DNA of 64,000 bases from contig JAIVFJ010000024.1 of assembly GCA_025765615.1 (NCBI GenBank), positions 186,001-250,000 of the forward strand. The letters are read 5' to 3'. Position 1 is the stretch's first letter. Every line of letters starts with the position of its first letter. Of this stretch, positions 62,501 to 64,000 are shown piece by piece. The stretch comes from Zopfochytrium polystomum (lineage: Eukaryota; Chytridiomycota; Chytridiomycetes; Chytridiales; Chytridiaceae). Below the pieces are notes generated by a model, which was not told the DNA's origin, did no database searches, and was given only the letters and a program-made list of their open reading frames with translations. Position numbers and translations under genes: made by a program.

Positions 62501-64000
62501 TTGATGACGCAGCACTGCAGTCTGCCTTGAATCGCGTCACAAAAGAACAGCCTCTGTTGAGGTGCCATCTGCTCGTGGACGAGGCAACCTCCCGGCCAAC
62601 CGGCTTCAAATTGGATCGTCCATCCACAGAAATTCCCGAGGTAGAGAACATTGACCTGGGTGACACCCAGGGCATCGGCGAATCGGACGTGTTTGCCCTG
62701 GTTGCCTCGGCCGCCGCAGCAAGACCCTTTGCTGATACGTCCAGGCAGGGTGCCGCTTATGAATTTCCCGTTCGCGCTTGCTTATTTAGTACCGCACACC
62801 AGCCGCCCAAGATCGCAGCTTTTATTTTCAACGCGGCATTTATTGATGTTTCGTCTTCTCAGTCGGTTGTCCGACGAGTACTCTCTTTGCTCAATTCTGG
62901 CGCCGAGCTTGTGTCTCCTTTGGACGAGTCTCTTGCGTTGCACAAACTCATTCCTATTGTGGAAAAACAAGGTCGTTCACCACCAAGAGCTCAATTGGAA
63001 TACTGGACGTGGAAACTGCAAGGACCGCTGCATCTTCCAACCATTCCATCTATTCCTCAACTGAAAAAAGGCGTAACTGGTGATTTACTCATGCGAAGAA
63101 CCATTCAGGACATTCATCCAGCCATCCGAGCTCGGCTCATGGTCCTTAGTTCAATGGACAAATCCTTTTCTCTCAAGGATATTATGATTGGAGCTTTTGT
63201 CTCGCTGCTAAAGTGGTACGGGTCCCCCAGTGACGTGTTGGCTGGATTCAAGCTTCCCGGTCGGAGACTACAATCAATGGAGGGAATTGCAGGACTGTTT
63301 GAGAATATTGTTCCACTCCGTTGTAAATTGGAACAAGGGTTTCAAGCAAGCTTCAGAGATGTCGTTCTGAATTTGAGGAATACACTTATGGAGGCTGAGG
63401 AGAATGGAGAAGTTCCGTTCCGGCTCATCGATGAAATCTCAGGGCTATCTTCATCGCTTTTCCAGGTACTTTTAGTTTTCATCTCGTCCAATTAAACCGA
63501 GTATATCGTACCTCACCATAGGTTGTCTTTGCGTTCGAAAGAGTTTCTTCGTTTGGGCAAAACTTGGAAGAGCTGCACATTGCCACTGGCCCGTTCTATT
63601 CCAATCTCCTGATCAAGATTGAGGAAGACGATACAGGAGCTCTCCGACTTTGTGCCGAATCTCGCGTCGAGTTTGATGCAGACGACTCCATCGAAGTCTT
63701 CTTCGGGCACTACATTTCCCTGCTTTCGCATTGTATCCAGGCTCCGGATGCACCGCTGGAAGAGTTCTTGTTTCAATTTCCGGAGCCTGAGACGACTTGG
63801 CATGCGTCGCTTAACAAAAGCTCTGTCGATTTCATATCTCTGTTTGAGGACACCATTTATCCTCTTCTGACATCCTTAGAGAATAAGTGCCACAAGCACT
63901 TTGGCGAGGCTGCGATCGTCAAGGATGGCGTTGCCATGAGTTTTGTTGAATTGAATCGGGCCTCGAACAGATTGAGCAGATTGCTTTCAGATCTCCCGAA
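56522..64000 (+). CDS. Multimodular NRPS-like protein with degenerate active sites, 3' partial
   Basis: Exons: 56522-58235, 58286-59028, 59079-60390, 60444-60750, 60801-63465 and 63522 to the window end; at least 2406 residues. Order seen: Ser-rich N-terminus, half condensation domain ending in the linker LPILTPAEHNRQIVEWN, adenylation domain (~410-960), disordered linker, condensation domain, two carrier-like domains (~1617, ~1736), linker, condensation domain, start of another adenylation domain. Module order is that of non-ribosomal peptide synthetases. Key residues are lost: the condensation HHxxxDG positions read RAAVIDK and NAAFIDV; carrier Ser is Thr in LGGNTFLGL and Asn in EAGMNLRRV; the adenylation Gly/Ser-rich loop is absent before QVSHSAL. 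Frames and splice sites are intact, so it looks maintained rather than decayed. The tripartite fold may now serve binding or scaffolding. Confidence 0.75.

Overview
The window looks like nuclear DNA of a fungus, most likely an early-diverging (chytrid-grade) lineage. Genes are interrupted by short GT-AG introns, most of them about 45-120 nt. Coding DNA is GC- and CpG-rich, non-coding DNA is full of CT/CA microsatellites and long A/T homopolymers, and neighbouring genes are unrelated housekeeping genes rather than operons. Gene content (Erj5-type ER J protein, RPC19, TFIIIC tau95-like subunit, Dop1, eIF2B beta, PPR protein, cytosolic GH2 beta-mannosidase, ALKBH7, TIR protein, NRPS-like protein) fits a fungus outside the well-studied yeasts. 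The lineage is an inference; no rRNA or other taxonomic marker is present. Exon boundaries were read by hand from splice signals, reading-phase continuity and family similarity; where totals are given, the joined exons are a multiple of three unless a break is stated.

Layout. 1-3360: 3' part of a Ty3/gypsy chromovirus (RT, RNase H, integrase, chromodomain) with its 3' LTR. The LTR carries strong heat-shock-element motifs, and the whole element is almost free of CpG. 3361-5135: gene-free, with three copies of an ~85-bp hairpin repeat. 5136-8478 (-): beta-mannosidase. 9244-11044 (+): eIF2B beta. 11380-15570 (+): a large protein with a helical (HEAT/ARM-like) N-terminus, two tandem TIR domains and C-terminal coiled coils. 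15571-18540: gene-poor. 18541-20096 and 20357-21915 (+): tandem GNAT-fold acyltransferase-like paralogues, the first with a homopolymer frameshift. 22190-23427 (-): low-complexity hypothetical. 24635-25790 (+): unknown multi-pass membrane protein. 26050-30545 (-): SNF2-RING translocase with two SUMO-interaction motifs. 30912-37769 (+): Dop1 in 22 exons. 37987-39980 (+): F-box protein. 40420-42322 (+): aquaporin with a 9-nt microexon and two apparent +1 frameshifts. 42695-50684 (-): four co-oriented genes (PPR, Erj5, LEA/DUF3712-like, RPC19). 50793-51894 (+): ALKBH7-like dioxygenase. 52040-55358 (+): TFIIIC tau95-like. 56522-64000+ (+): multimodular NRPS-like protein running off the window, with most visible catalytic signatures replaced.

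Most genes act independently: translation initiation, Pol I/III transcription (RPC19 and TFIIIC lie close together), ER folding, membrane trafficking, SUMO/ubiquitin-linked DNA repair. The most unusual items are the dual-TIR protein, which keeps the putative NADase glutamate in both TIR copies; the degenerate NRPS-like megaprotein; and the HSE-loaded retrotransposon LTR.
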